Assembly: GCA_965224815.1 (NCBI GenBank)
Contig: CBDDAF010000003.1
Span: 1,302,001 to 1,366,000, forward strand
Source: CAYPEL01 sp036479985
GTDB lineage: Bacteria > Pseudomonadota > Gammaproteobacteria > DSM-19610
Length of the DNA stretch: 64,000 nucleotides
Direction of reading: 5' to 3'
The notes under the pieces were generated by a model. It did not search any database. It had not been told where the DNA came from and was given only the letters and a program-made list of their open reading frames with translations. Of this stretch, positions 53,724-62,471 are shown one piece after another. The position numbers and the translations under genes were made by a program. Positions within the stretch are counted from its first letter, which is position 1. Each line of letters starts with the position of its first letter.

Positions 53724-55055
53724 TTAAAGACCATAAGCCATTCGTAATAATTTAAGCGGGTGCTCAGGATCACGCGCTTCAGCTAATCCATTGGCGATTT
53801 GATGACCCGCCATGGGGCAATCACTGCAATAGTGTTCGGCAGCGGCTTGTTCAACTCGCTTGACCACTGGCTTGCATATTTTCATGGATGCGTCGTGAAA
53901 CTCTCTTTTCACTGCATAAGTGCCATCATGTCCAGAACAGCGTTCGATTGGCTCAACTTCAGTTTCCGGCACCAATTGCAAGATATCGCGGGTCTTCATG
54001 CCAATATTCTGCACCCGTAAATGACAGGCAACGTGATAAGAAATTTTACCCAGCGGCTGTTTAAAATCGGTTTTCAGTAAATCATGCTTGTGACGGATAG
54101 CCAGATATTCAAAAGGATCATAGATATTGTCACGGACTTTCGCGACATCAGCATCATCCGGAAACATCAATGGCAACTCCTGCTTGAACATCAAAACACA
54201 GGACGGCACTGGCGCGACAATATCCCAACCTTCATCAATCAATTTTACTAGCTGAGGGATATTGGCGTCTTTTGCTTTAGCAACAGCCTCCAGATCACCC
54301 AACTCTAACTTGGGCATGCCGCAACAACGCTCTTTTTCAGCAATCCGAACTGCAATGCCATTATGGTTGAAAATTGCAAGCAAATCTTCACCCAATTCAG
54401 GCGCGTTGTAATTGCCATAACAGGTTGCAAATATGGCTACTTTGCCGCGTGTGGATCCGGCTGCTTCATTAGTGCCTGCATTAAAATTCGTTTCCTTTAG
54501 CCGTTTCCTCATCGTATTGGAATGGTATTCAGGCAGCACCGCTTGCGGATGCACTTCCATGACTTCTTCCAGAATTTTACGACCGACAGTCGTACGATTA
54601 ACCGTGTTCACAACAGAAGCCACGACAGGCAGGCTTGCTAGCTTGCCCACAGTATCTGTCGATGTCAGAATTTTATCGCGCGTTCTGGCTCCACTTTTTT
54701 TGAATTTAACGGCTTTGGCGCGCAGCATCAGGTGTGGAAAATCTACATTCCATTCATGCGGTGGCACGTACGGACATTTGCTCATGTAACACATGTCGCA
54801 CAGATAACAGTGATCAACTACATCCCAGTAAACCCGCTTACTAACACCATCAAGTTCAAGGGTTTCGGATTCATCGATGGCATCGAACAGGGTGGGAAAG
54901 GCTTGACACAGATTAAAACAGCGCCGGCAGCCGTGACAGATATCAAACACACGTTCCAATTCTTTAAATAACGATGGCTCGTTATAAAAATCGTCGCTTT
55001 TCCAATCGAGAGGATGACGGGTAGGCGCTTCCAGGCTGCCTTCACGCAGTGACAT
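53724..55055 (-). CDS. Heterodisulfide-reductase-related Fe-S protein (GlpC/HdrD-like)
   Basis: A 443-aa protein with two [4Fe-4S] motifs, CHGCRRCFNLC and CYLCDMCYMSKCP (~40-105). CCG-type domains follow: ATCYGNYN ... ERCCGMPKLELG ... PSCVLM, and HVACHLRVQN ... ERCSGHDGTY ... HYCSDCPMAG. No signal peptide. Such proteins pass electrons or reduce disulfides. In this cluster it is a candidate electron donor to rubrerythrin, which is inference. Encoded between rubrerythrin and DUF3501. Confidence 0.9.
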   Translation of the reverse strand: MSLREGSLEAPTRHPLDWKSDDFYNEPSLFKELERVFDICHGCRRCFNLCQAFPTLFDAIDESETLELDGVSKRVYWDVVDHCYLCDMCYMSKCPYVPPHEWNVDFPHLMLRAKAVKFKKSGARTRDKILTSTDTVGKLASLPVVASVVNTVNRTTVGRKILEEVMEVHPQAVLPEYHSNTMRKRLKETNFNAGTNEAAGSTRGKVAIFATCYGNYNAPELGEDLLAIFNHNGIAVRIAEKERCCGMPKLELGDLEAVAKAKDANIPQLVKLIDEGWDIVAPVPSCVLMFKQELPLMFPDDADVAKVRDNIYDPFEYLAIRHKHDLLKTDFKQPLGKISYHVACHLRVQNIGMKTRDILQLVPETEVEPIERCSGHDGTYAVKREFHDASMKICKPVVKRVEQAAAEHYCSDCPMAGHQIANGLAEARDPEHPLKLLRMAYGL

Positions 55056-55182
55056 GGTGACACTCCAATGGTTACTAACCAGTTATCAATCCAGACTTCT
55101 GAAATAACAACCGGGCTATTTTAGCCCGGCTATCAATTACCGCTCTACGAAACCTGTTAAAAGTTATTCTTAGCTAATTCAG

Positions 55183-55602
55183 TTAGGCATCCAGCGTGTC
55201 GAGTGCTTTCTGGAAACGGTTAGCATGCGAGCGCTCGGCTTTAGCCAGCGTTTCAAACCAGTCAGAAATTTCATCGAACTTTTCGTCGCGTGCGGTTTTA
55301 GCCATACCTGGATACATGTCAGTGTATTCATGAGTTTCGCCAGCAATCGCAGCTTTCAGGTTGTCTGATGTCGGACCAATTGGCAGACCCGTTGCTGGAT
55401 CACCGACAGTTTCAAGATATTCCAGATGGCCGTGCGCATGTCCCGTTTCACCTTCGGCAGTGGAACGGAATACAGCTGCTACGTCGTTGTAACCTTCAAC
55501 GTCAGCTTTTGCTGCGAAATAAAGATAGCGGCGATTTGCCTGGGATTCACCGGCAAATGCGTCTTTCAAATTCTCTTCAGTTTTACTGCCTTTCAAGCTC
55601 AT
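55183..55602 (-). CDS. Rubrerythrin without rubredoxin domain
   Basis: A 139-aa four-helix diiron protein (SKTEENLKDAFAGESQANRRYLYFAAKAD ... STAEGETGHAHGHLEYL ... AIAGETHEYTDMYPGMAKTARDEKF ... AKAERSHANRF). The Glu/His ligands of the diiron site are present, but the C-terminal rubredoxin Cys4 domain of classic rubrerythrin is absent. It would reduce hydrogen peroxide using an external donor. GGAGAG precedes the ATG. First gene of the trio; a PerR-like box lies in its leader. Confidence 0.93.
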   Translation of the reverse strand: MSLKGSKTEENLKDAFAGESQANRRYLYFAAKADVEGYNDVAAVFRSTAEGETGHAHGHLEYLETVGDPATGLPIGPTSDNLKAAIAGETHEYTDMYPGMAKTARDEKFDEISDWFETLAKAERSHANRFQKALDTLDA

Positions 55603-55654
55603 AGTGTTCTCTCCATATTTTTAAAGTAGCAGACGGGGTACCCGTCCAAAATCG

Positions 55655-55669
55655 TTAGAATAAGTCTAA
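55655..55669 (-). promoter_or_regulatory. PerR/Fur-like operator upstream of rubrerythrin
   Basis: TTAGAATAAGTCTAA is a near-perfect 7-1-7 palindrome and matches the PerR box consensus TTATAATnATTATAA at 11 of 14 fixed positions. It lies ~15 bases downstream of the proposed -10, a usual place for a repressor site. Confidence 0.5.
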
Positions 55670-55682
55670 ATTCTTCTATAGA

Positions 55683-55711
55683 AATCTAGCTCACCATTAA
55701 TACACTGTCAA
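55683..55711 (-). promoter_or_regulatory. Sigma-70 promoter for the rubrerythrin cluster
   Basis: On the minus strand: TTGACA (-35, plus-strand 55706-55711), 17-base spacer, TAGATT (-10, plus-strand 55683-55688, 4/6). The -35 lies in a 13-base palindrome CTGTCATTGACAG. The leader to the ATG is ~75 bases. Confidence 0.6.
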
Positions 55712-55878
55712 TGACAGGCTGGTAATTAAGCTTAGCAATGAGCACCTCGATATGACAGTGATAAATCAGTACGCCTAATATCATTAGGCACAGTATGGGT
55801 TTTATGCGCGCTAAAAATGAATTTGACGGAAACCTGACTCACTTGTAGTGTAGCCCTCCAGTTGAATGGAGACTGATT

Positions 55879-56124
55879 TTGGCCAAACGTGCGACAAAAA
55901 AAACGCCTGATTTCGAAGCGGCGCTAGACGAACTCGAAAAGCTCGTGGAACAAATGGAGCAGGGAGACCTGAGCCTCGACGAATCGCTTAAGCAGTTCGA
56001 ACGCGGCATTCAACTCACCCGTGGCTGCCAACAAGCGCTGAGTGAAGCAGAACAAAAAGTTCAAATTCTGCTTGAGAAAGACGGTACCCAGGTACTCCAG
56101 CCTTTTGACAGTGACGACGACTGA
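55879..56124 (+). CDS. xseB: Exodeoxyribonuclease VII small subunit
   Basis: An 81-aa protein forming two helices: DFEAALDELEKLVEQMEQGDLSLDESLKQFERGIQLTRGCQQALSEAEQKVQILL is the XseB signature. It binds the coiled-coil of XseA, encoded at 7906. TTG start at 55879 with GGAG ten bases before. First gene of the xseB-ispA-dxs group. Confidence 0.95.
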   Translation: MAKRATKKTPDFEAALDELEKLVEQMEQGDLSLDESLKQFERGIQLTRGCQQALSEAEQKVQILLEKDGTQVLQPFDSDDD

Positions 56125-57013
56125 TATTCATCTGCGGCAATTCGCAGAACACGCCAAACGTCGCGTTGAATCCATGCTCGACCGGGTACTGCCCGCTGCA
56201 TCGATTCACCCTGCACGGCTACACGAAGCGATGCGTTACTGCACCCTGAGTGGTGGCAAGCGCATACGCCCATTACTGGTTTACGCAGCCGGACAAGCTT
56301 GTAATGCAGACGATACCCCACTCGACATGGCCGCCACCGCCGTAGAACTGGTGCATGCCTATTCACTCGCGCATGACGATCTGCCTGCGATGGATGATGA
56401 TGACTTACGCCGCGGCCAAGCTACCTGTCACAAAGCGTATGGTGAAGCTGAAGCCATACTGGCCGGTGATGCCATTCTTACCCTGGCATTTCGTGTGTTA
56501 TCTCACAACATGGCTGAGCTCATCAGCACAGACCGTTGTCTACGCATGATTGATCTGTTATCCCATGCGGCAGGTTCACGTGGCATGGTGGGTGGTCAGT
56601 CTATTGACCTTGCCTCAGTCGGCAAACAACTTGAAATTGCTGAACTGGAAGATATGCATATCCACAAAACTGGCGCACTCATCAAAGCCAGTGTTTTGCT
56701 GGGGGCATTATGTGCGGATACCAATAAAGATACGCTTGAATCTCTGGGTCATTATGCTCAATTTATTGGCCTTGCCTTTCAGGTTCAGGATGACATTCTC
56801 GATGTCACAGGCAGCACCGAACAGATTGGTAAAACGGCCGGTGCAGACCGCTCTCTCAATAAACCCACTTACCCGGCATTGATGGGACTTTCCAATGCCC
56901 GGGAACATGCCCGGTTGCTGCACGAATCAGCTCTCAATTGCCTGACCTCACTCGGCCAGGAAGCCGACCCATTGCGCTGGTTATCGGGCTATATTGTAGC
57001 CCGGACTGCTTAA
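56111..57013 (+). CDS. ispA: Farnesyl diphosphate synthase (geranyltranstransferase)
   Basis: About 300 aa from the GTG at 56111 (TTG at 56105 also possible; the frame opens at 56042 but overlaps xseB and is not family-like before LRQFAEHAKRRVE). It condenses IPP with DMAPP and GPP to farnesyl diphosphate. Motifs: SGGKRIRP, first Asp-rich DDLPAMDDDD, GQSIDL, second FQVQDDILDVTG. It overlaps the xseB stop by 14 bases, so coupled. A MITE-like repeat separates it from dxs. Confidence 0.95.
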   Translation: MTTTDIHLRQFAEHAKRRVESMLDRVLPAASIHPARLHEAMRYCTLSGGKRIRPLLVYAAGQACNADDTPLDMAATAVELVHAYSLAHDDLPAMDDDDLRRGQATCHKAYGEAEAILAGDAILTLAFRVLSHNMAELISTDRCLRMIDLLSHAAGSRGMVGGQSIDLASVGKQLEIAELEDMHIHKTGALIKASVLLGALCADTNKDTLESLGHYAQFIGLAFQVQDDILDVTGSTEQIGKTAGADRSLNKPTYPALMGLSNAREHARLLHESALNCLTSLGQEADPLRWLSGYIVARTA

Positions 57014-57097
57014 ACAGCGCCTGGTTGAAGATCATCCGGAAAAACAAATATCTTACTTGCACCAGACACCTGCTACATTGATAATTACTGTTTGATT

Positions 57098-57245
57098 TTA
57101 GGAAGCCTCTGATTAATTTTGCAAGAATCTGTAGGAGCGGCTTTAGCCGCGATGGACACCGCAGCCCCATCGCGGCTAAAGCCGCTCCTACAGAAATTGC
57201 ACTGTTCACAATGACGAAACACACATATTAATCAGAGGTTCCTTA
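57098..57245. repeat. MITE-like palindromic element, copy G (148 bp)
   Basis: Left terminal repeat at ~57098-57117 (one to two changes), right terminal repeat at 57226-57245 (TATTAATCAGAGGTTCCTTA), central palindrome 57129-57193. Same 148-bp length as copy A. It fills most of the ispA-dxs gap and ends eight bases before the dxs ATG. Confidence 0.88.
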
Positions 57246-57253
57246 GTATTACT

Positions 57254-59143
57254 ATGACCAACCAAGAGTCATCTCCATCATTAGAGAGCATCAATTCGCC
57301 CGCCGATTTACGTGCGCTCTCACCTGAGCAGTTACCCGGACTTGCCATCGAGGCACGGCGATTTTTACTGGACCTGATTTCCAGTACAGGTGGTCACCTG
57401 GCATCTAATCTGGGTGCGGTTGAGTTAACGCTGGCACTACACTACGTTTTCAATACCCCGGAGGATCGTCTGATCTGGGACGTTGGTCACCAGAGTTATT
57501 TACATAAAATAATTACCGGACGCCGTGACCGCATGCACACGCTGCGTAAGCAGAACGGGCTGGCTGGTTTTCCCAATCGTGCGGAAAGTGAATATGATGC
57601 ATTTGGTGTAGGTCATTCGAGCACATCGATTAGCGCTGCACTGGGCATGGCACTCGCCGCCAGCCACAAAGATGAGCAGCGCCGTGTCATTGCCGTGATC
57701 GGTGATGGTGCCATGACAGCCGGACAGGCATACGAAGCCCTGAATCACGCTGGTACGCTTGACACAAACCTGTTAGTCGTCCTTAACGACAACAACATGT
57801 CTATCTCTCCTAACGTAGGCGGTATGTCAAAATACCTGGCACGCATCCTGTCCGGGCGTACTTATTCCAGTGTGCGTGAGAGCAGTAAAAAAGTCTTGCG
57901 ACGTATGCCATCTATCCGAGAACTAGTGCGCCGTACAGAAGAGCATATGAAGGGTATGGTCGTACCAGGCACTTTATTTGAAGAACTAGGCTTCAATTAT
58001 ATTGGCCCGATCGACGGTCATGATCTGGATACATTGATTAAAACATTGCATAACCTGCGTGCTCTTAAAGGACCGCAGTTGCTGCACGTGGTCACCCGTA
58101 AAGGTAAAGGCTATCAACCAGCCGAAGACAATCCGTGCGAATTCCACGGTGTCGGCCCGTTTAATATCGACACTGGAAAATCCACAAGCGCATCCAATAG
58201 TGGCCCGACCTACACCCAAGTATTCAGCGACTGGATCTGTGATATGGCTGCACAGGAAACAGATCTTGTTGCGATTACCCCCGCTATGCGCGAAGGCTCT
58301 GGACTGGTGGAATTTTCAGAGCGCTATCCTAAACGTTATTTTGATGTCGGTATCGCTGAACAACACAGTTTAACCCTGGCCGCTGGTATGGCCTGTGATG
58401 GCCTGAAACCCGTTGTAGCTATTTACTCTACTTTTTTACAACGCGCATACGACCAGCTAATCCACGATGTAGCCCTGCAAAATCTGCCGGTATTATTCGC
58501 CATCGACCGCGGCGGACTGGTTGGCAATGACGGCCCGACTCACTCTGGTAGCTTTGACCTTAGTTACTTGCGTTGCATTCCTAACATGACGGTCATGACG
58601 CCGACCGATGAAAATGAATGCCGGCAAATGCTGTTTAGCGGTTATCAATATGAGGGTCCTACTGCGGTGCGTTATCCACGTGGTCAAGGATCTGGCACTA
58701 AGATAGAAACAGAAATGACTGCCATACCGCTCGGTAAGGGTGAACTCAGCCGCCAGGGCAAAGATGTGGCATTTCTGGTATTCGGAAGCCCGCTGGCTGC
58801 GGCACTGGAAGCGGCCGAATCCCTGGATGCTACTGTGGCTAATATGCGTTTCGTCAAACCACTGGATGAAGATTTAATTAAAACTCTCGCCAATACGCAT
58901 CAACTCCTGGTCAGTATCGAGGACAATGCAATACAAGGCGGCGCAGGCAGTGCAATTGGCCAGTTACTGGCACTACTTAGTATCACTACTCCATTGATAC
59001 AAATGGGAATATCAGATGAATTTCTGGAACACGCCAGCCGTGACCAGCAGCTCCACGCATGCGGCCTGGATGCGGTCAGCATACGCAACCGGGTACAACC
59101 GGAACTCGCGGCCCGAATTGCCAAACTACAGGCTGTAGATTAA
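57254..59143 (+). CDS. dxs: 1-deoxy-D-xylulose-5-phosphate synthase
   Basis: A 629-aa TPP enzyme for the first step of the MEP isoprenoid pathway. TPP motif GDGAMTAGQAYEALNHAG ... NDNNMSISPNVGG; N-terminal GGHLASNLGAVELTLALHYVF; transketolase-type FDVGIAEQHSLTLAAGMA; C-terminal SIEDNAIQGGAGSAIGQLL. The ATG is preceded by the MITE-like element and only a distant GAGG (~16 bases), so its own ribosome-binding site is poor. Complete. Confidence 0.97.
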   Translation: MTNQESSPSLESINSPADLRALSPEQLPGLAIEARRFLLDLISSTGGHLASNLGAVELTLALHYVFNTPEDRLIWDVGHQSYLHKIITGRRDRMHTLRKQNGLAGFPNRAESEYDAFGVGHSSTSISAALGMALAASHKDEQRRVIAVIGDGAMTAGQAYEALNHAGTLDTNLLVVLNDNNMSISPNVGGMSKYLARILSGRTYSSVRESSKKVLRRMPSIRELVRRTEEHMKGMVVPGTLFEELGFNYIGPIDGHDLDTLIKTLHNLRALKGPQLLHVVTRKGKGYQPAEDNPCEFHGVGPFNIDTGKSTSASNSGPTYTQVFSDWICDMAAQETDLVAITPAMREGSGLVEFSERYPKRYFDVGIAEQHSLTLAAGMACDGLKPVVAIYSTFLQRAYDQLIHDVALQNLPVLFAIDRGGLVGNDGPTHSGSFDLSYLRCIPNMTVMTPTDENECRQMLFSGYQYEGPTAVRYPRGQGSGTKIETEMTAIPLGKGELSRQGKDVAFLVFGSPLAAALEAAESLDATVANMRFVKPLDEDLIKTLANTHQLLVSIEDNAIQGGAGSAIGQLLALLSITTPLIQMGISDEFLEHASRDQQLHACGLDAVSIRNRVQPELAARIAKLQAVD

Positions 59144-59171
59144 TATCCTACCGTTTCACTCAGGAATTATT

Positions 59172-59552
59172 GTGGCTGCGCAGTATACGCTTAAAATTGT
59201 TACCGACTTTGCCTCAGCGCATACCTTGCGCGACTATCCGGGTGCCTGCTCACAAATGCACGGCCACAACTGGAAGGTCGAGGCCGAAGTCGTGGCTACC
59301 GAACTGGATAAAGCCGGTATGGGAGTTGATTTTAAAGTTATCAAACAAGCAACGCGTGCTATCGCCAAGCAGTTAGATCATCGCTACCTGAATGACATTG
59401 AACCGTTCGATAAAATCAATCCGACTGCAGAAAACATTGCCGCACATTTTTACAAAGCACTGTCCGAAAAAATAAATAACTCACAGGTTCGTGTTCAATC
59501 TGTAACACTGTGGGAAACCGAACGCGCCTGCGCGCGTTACACAGAGATTTGA
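59172..59552 (+). CDS. queD: 6-carboxytetrahydropterin synthase QueD
   Basis: A 126-aa T-fold enzyme converting dihydroneopterin triphosphate to 6-carboxytetrahydropterin in queuosine synthesis. Catalytic Cys and zinc His residues are seen in CSQMHGHNW (CxxxHGH), with DHRYLND and LWETERACARY as expected. GTG start with AGGA before it. Encoded directly before folE2, whose product is its substrate. Confidence 0.93.
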   Translation: MAAQYTLKIVTDFASAHTLRDYPGACSQMHGHNWKVEAEVVATELDKAGMGVDFKVIKQATRAIAKQLDHRYLNDIEPFDKINPTAENIAAHFYKALSEKINNSQVRVQSVTLWETERACARYTEI

Positions 59553-59555
59553 ATC

Positions 59556-60377
59556 ATGAGTCAGAACAAGGCAAGCGTGGCTGGCATTAACGAACCCATT
59601 GAAGACGTACAGGGTAGACCTGACACACGCCAGATCGCTATCGATAAAGTCGGTATCAAGGATATTCGCCACCCGGTGCGCGTCAAGGATCGTTCAGAAG
59701 GTGAGCAGCACACCATTGCCAACTTCAACATGTATGTCAATCTGCCGCATAATTTCAAGGGCACGCACATGTCGCGTTTTGTGGAGATCCTGAATCTGCA
59801 CGAACGTGAAATCAGCGTTGAATCCTTTCATGACATGCTCGTAGAGATGACCGGCAAACTGGAAGCTGAAGCGGGCCACATAGAAATGACCTTCCCATTC
59901 TTCATTAACAAAACCGCACCGGTTTCAGGTGTGCAAAGCCTGATGGATTATGAAGTCAGTTTGATCGGAGAAATCCAGGGCGACCAGCCCAAGATGGAAA
60001 TCCAGGTTGTCGTCCCGGTCACCAGCCTTTGTCCTTGCTCCAGAAAGATCTCCGACCGAGGCGCGCATAATCAACGCTCACATGTCACCGTCACAGTGAC
60101 TACCAGTGACTTTATCTGGATAGAAGAAATCGTCGAGCTGGTAGAAAGTCAGGCATCATCGGAACTGTATGGCTTATTAAAACGCCCAGACGAAAAACAC
60201 GTCACTGAGCGCGCTTACGACAACCCCAAGTTCGTTGAAGACATGGTGCGCGACGTTGCGGCACAATTAAATCAGGATGAGCGTATTACTGCCTATACCG
60301 TTGAAGCGGAAAATTTTGAATCGATACATAATCATTCAGCTTACGCACTGATTCAGCAAGATAAGTCTGAAAGCTAA
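59556..60377 (+). CDS. folE2: GTP cyclohydrolase IB (FolE2)
   Basis: A 273-aa type IB GTP cyclohydrolase that makes dihydroneopterin triphosphate for folate and queuosine. Signature: SLCPCSRKISDRGAHNQRSHV with the metal/catalytic Cys, plus VGIKDIRHPV at the N-terminus. Unlike FolE it can use metals other than zinc. Three bases after queD, so the two form an operon serving one pathway. Convergent with pgpA. Confidence 0.96.
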   Translation: MSQNKASVAGINEPIEDVQGRPDTRQIAIDKVGIKDIRHPVRVKDRSEGEQHTIANFNMYVNLPHNFKGTHMSRFVEILNLHEREISVESFHDMLVEMTGKLEAEAGHIEMTFPFFINKTAPVSGVQSLMDYEVSLIGEIQGDQPKMEIQVVVPVTSLCPCSRKISDRGAHNQRSHVTVTVTTSDFIWIEEIVELVESQASSELYGLLKRPDEKHVTERAYDNPKFVEDMVRDVAAQLNQDERITAYTVEAENFESIHNHSAYALIQQDKSES

Positions 60378-60874
60378 AAATTCAAACTTAACAACCACAA
60401 CGCAGCACCAGCGAATAATCCAGCAACAACATCATCAATCATAATTCCAAACCCACCGCCCAGCTTGCGGTCGAGCACACAAATTGGCCAGGGTTTGAGA
60501 ATATCAAAAATTCGGAATGCGATAAATCCAGCAATAGCCCACATCCAATTGTGCGGCACAAAGGCCATCGTTACCAGATAGCCTGCAATTTCATCCCAGA
60601 CTATTCCCGGATGATCATGAACTCCGAGACGTGTTGCTGCAATCCCGCAAATTGGAATACCTACTAAACAAATAATAATCGTGACTGCAATAAAAACTGG
60701 CAATTGTAAGGCTTGTAACAAAAGATAAAACAACACACCAATCAATGTTCCGAATGTACCCGGTGCTTTTGGTGCAAGACCACTGCCAAACCCGAATGCC
60801 AGTAATAGAACAGGCTGTTCGATCAGGTTATTAAAGGCAGGATTGACCGCGTTGGATTTATCGGAAGTGGTCAT
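60374..60874 (-). CDS. pgpA: Phosphatidylglycerophosphatase A
   Basis: About 166 aa from the ATG at 60874 (an upstream in-frame start at 60901 adds nine residues). Integral membrane phosphatase making phosphatidylglycerol. Signature GFGSGLAPKAPGTFGTL at the N-terminus, DEIAGYLVTM, FRIFDILKPWPI and IDDVVAGLFAG; four membrane segments. It overlaps the thiL stop by 17 bases, as is usual. Confidence 0.95.
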   Translation of the reverse strand: MTTSDKSNAVNPAFNNLIEQPVLLLAFGFGSGLAPKAPGTFGTLIGVLFYLLLQALQLPVFIAVTIIICLVGIPICGIAATRLGVHDHPGIVWDEIAGYLVTMAFVPHNWMWAIAGFIAFRIFDILKPWPICVLDRKLGGGFGIMIDDVVAGLFAGAALWLLSLNF

Positions 60875-61817
60875 AGCCAACAGTGCCCGTAATAAATTCA
60901 CTACCGTCTGCTTTCACACACCGAAGGGCAGACTCAGATTGTATACGGCCGATTTCTGTCAACGTCACACCACATTGATTGGCAATGGATTGAACTTCGT
61001 CATGACTGTTCTCATCCACCGTAAAACATAGCTCATAATCATCACCGCCCTTCAGCAACAAAGACCATGGATCAGCAACAGATGCGGATTTAAATATTTT
61101 TGAACAGGGTAGTTTTTCAATTTCAAGCGTAGCTCCACAGTCACTTGCTTTAAGCACATGACCTAGATCTGCCAGCAAACCATCGGAAATATCAATGGCA
61201 GCAGTGGCCACCTCGGCCAATGCTTGTCCCAATGCAATACGCGGCTCAGGCCGGTTCAGGCGTTGCGACAAATAGTCACCTACTTGTTGATCCGCATTCA
61301 GATGCTGCAATGCCAGGGCTGCATCCCCTAATGTACCCGATACCATGATCAACTGACCCGGTTTGGCTGCATGTCGAGTTAAAGCATTCTCTACGAAACC
61401 CTGAACCTGAATCGTGATCGATAACGAGCCTCGCGTTGTATCGCCTCCAACCAGTTCTATATTGAATCGTTCAGCAAGCTCAAATAAACCAGATGAAAAA
61501 TTAGCCAACCAGTTTTCATCCACCGTTGGCATCGTCAACGATAAAGTAAACCACGCGGGTTCTGCACCCATTGCTGCAAGATCGCTGAGATTGACCGCCA
61601 ATGCTTTCCAGGCGATATCAGCAGGCGATGTTTGCACCGGGAAATGCACCCCTTCAATCAGTGTATCCACCGCAACTGCCAATTGTGTGTTTGGTGGCAC
61701 TTGCAGCAATGCAGCGTCATCTCCAACACCCAGCAACACGTCTTTGCGTGTCCCGGGCCGGGTAAAATACTGGCGTATTACATCAAATTCAGAACGGGAC
61801 AAAGAGAAAGATTCCAC
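60858..61817 (-). CDS. thiL: Thiamine-monophosphate kinase
   Basis: A 319-aa ATP-dependent kinase making thiamine diphosphate. Motifs: GVGDDAALL, VDTLIEGVHFP, KALAVNLSDLAAMGAEPAWFTLSL, GGDTTRG and IDISDGLLADL. Complete. pgpA follows in operon. nusB-ribH, which usually precede thiL directly, are separated from it here by two extra genes. Confidence 0.97.
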   Translation of the reverse strand: MESFSLSRSEFDVIRQYFTRPGTRKDVLLGVGDDAALLQVPPNTQLAVAVDTLIEGVHFPVQTSPADIAWKALAVNLSDLAAMGAEPAWFTLSLTMPTVDENWLANFSSGLFELAERFNIELVGGDTTRGSLSITIQVQGFVENALTRHAAKPGQLIMVSGTLGDAALALQHLNADQQVGDYLSQRLNRPEPRIALGQALAEVATAAIDISDGLLADLGHVLKASDCGATLEIEKLPCSKIFKSASVADPWSLLLKGGDDYELCFTVDENSHDEVQSIANQCGVTLTEIGRIQSESALRCVKADGSEFITGTVGYDHFR

Positions 61818-61895
61818 TAACCACTAAAATGACAGAGTCTACCAGAACGGACAATGCAGAGCGGGATGAGATGCAGCATCCATACACTAAAGGTT

Positions 61896-62339
61896 TTAAG
61901 GGAAATCTTTCAGACAACACTTTCCTGAAGGGTTACTGGTTTCACAGCTACATAAGGCTGCTTTAGTTTTATTTACGACAAAGCTTTTAATGGATGCGTC
62001 CTTTTCCGCATTCAGCTGAGTCACATCAAAACAATAACAAATTGGCCGGTCTTGTTTTGTCTCTTTCTGACCGACCCGAGATTTTACATCTGAGACCTGA
62101 ATCACTGAATCATCCTGACCAAAATAGACCACCTGGCATTGTGGGTCCGTACAAAAGTAATAGCCCTGCTGTTTCAGATCGACTAACCAGGGACTTTTGA
62201 TATGATGCAGAAGAGTTTTGGTACCGACTTTGTCATACGTTTGGCCATTCGCTGGACACCGATATTTTTTTGGAAATGTTCTCGAGGAAATTTGTTCTGA
62301 ACAACATTCAGACATTGGCTTTACTCCTGGCGCAGGCAT
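61896..62339 (-). CDS. CopZ-like iron-sulfur/zinc metallochaperone-type protein
   Basis: A 147-aa cysteine-rich protein. N-terminal CPANGQTYDKVG and FCTDPQCQVVYFGQDDS look like a zinc-binding beta domain. The C-terminal CYCFDVT ... CSCETSNPSGKCCL is a BFD-like [2Fe-2S] helix-turn motif. This is the layout of the N-terminal domain of archaeal CopZ, without the HMA copper domain. Annotation pipelines use the name putative iron-sulfur cluster-binding metallochaperone. Metal and partner unknown. Encoded between the SDR gene and thiL. Confidence 0.8.
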   Translation of the reverse strand: MPAPGVKPMSECCSEQISSRTFPKKYRCPANGQTYDKVGTKTLLHHIKSPWLVDLKQQGYYFCTDPQCQVVYFGQDDSVIQVSDVKSRVGQKETKQDRPICYCFDVTQLNAEKDASIKSFVVNKTKAALCSCETSNPSGKCCLKDFP

Positions 62340-62389
62340 AACTAGATAAATAATAGTAAGGTATTTATTCGTCTATAATTCAGTGCATC

Positions 62390-62421
62390 GTTGGGTTTCG
62401 CTATCGCTCTACCCAACCTAC
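62390..62421. repeat. GTTGGGT/ACCCAAC repeat
   Basis: GTTGGGTTTCGCTATCGCTC with ACCCAAC at 62411-62417. This type of short palindrome, GTTGGGTTTCGC..CGCTCTACCCAACCTAC, is widespread in bacterial intergenic regions. It lies upstream of the SDR gene. Confidence 0.65.
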
Positions 62422-62471
62422 AATAGACCTTAACATGTATATAAATATAGCAGCATTGTGGGTGTAAAAAT

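Noticed and set aside
4486..57245. CRISPR array
   Set aside because: The repeated palindromes are dispersed, not regularly spaced with unique spacers, and no cas genes are present.
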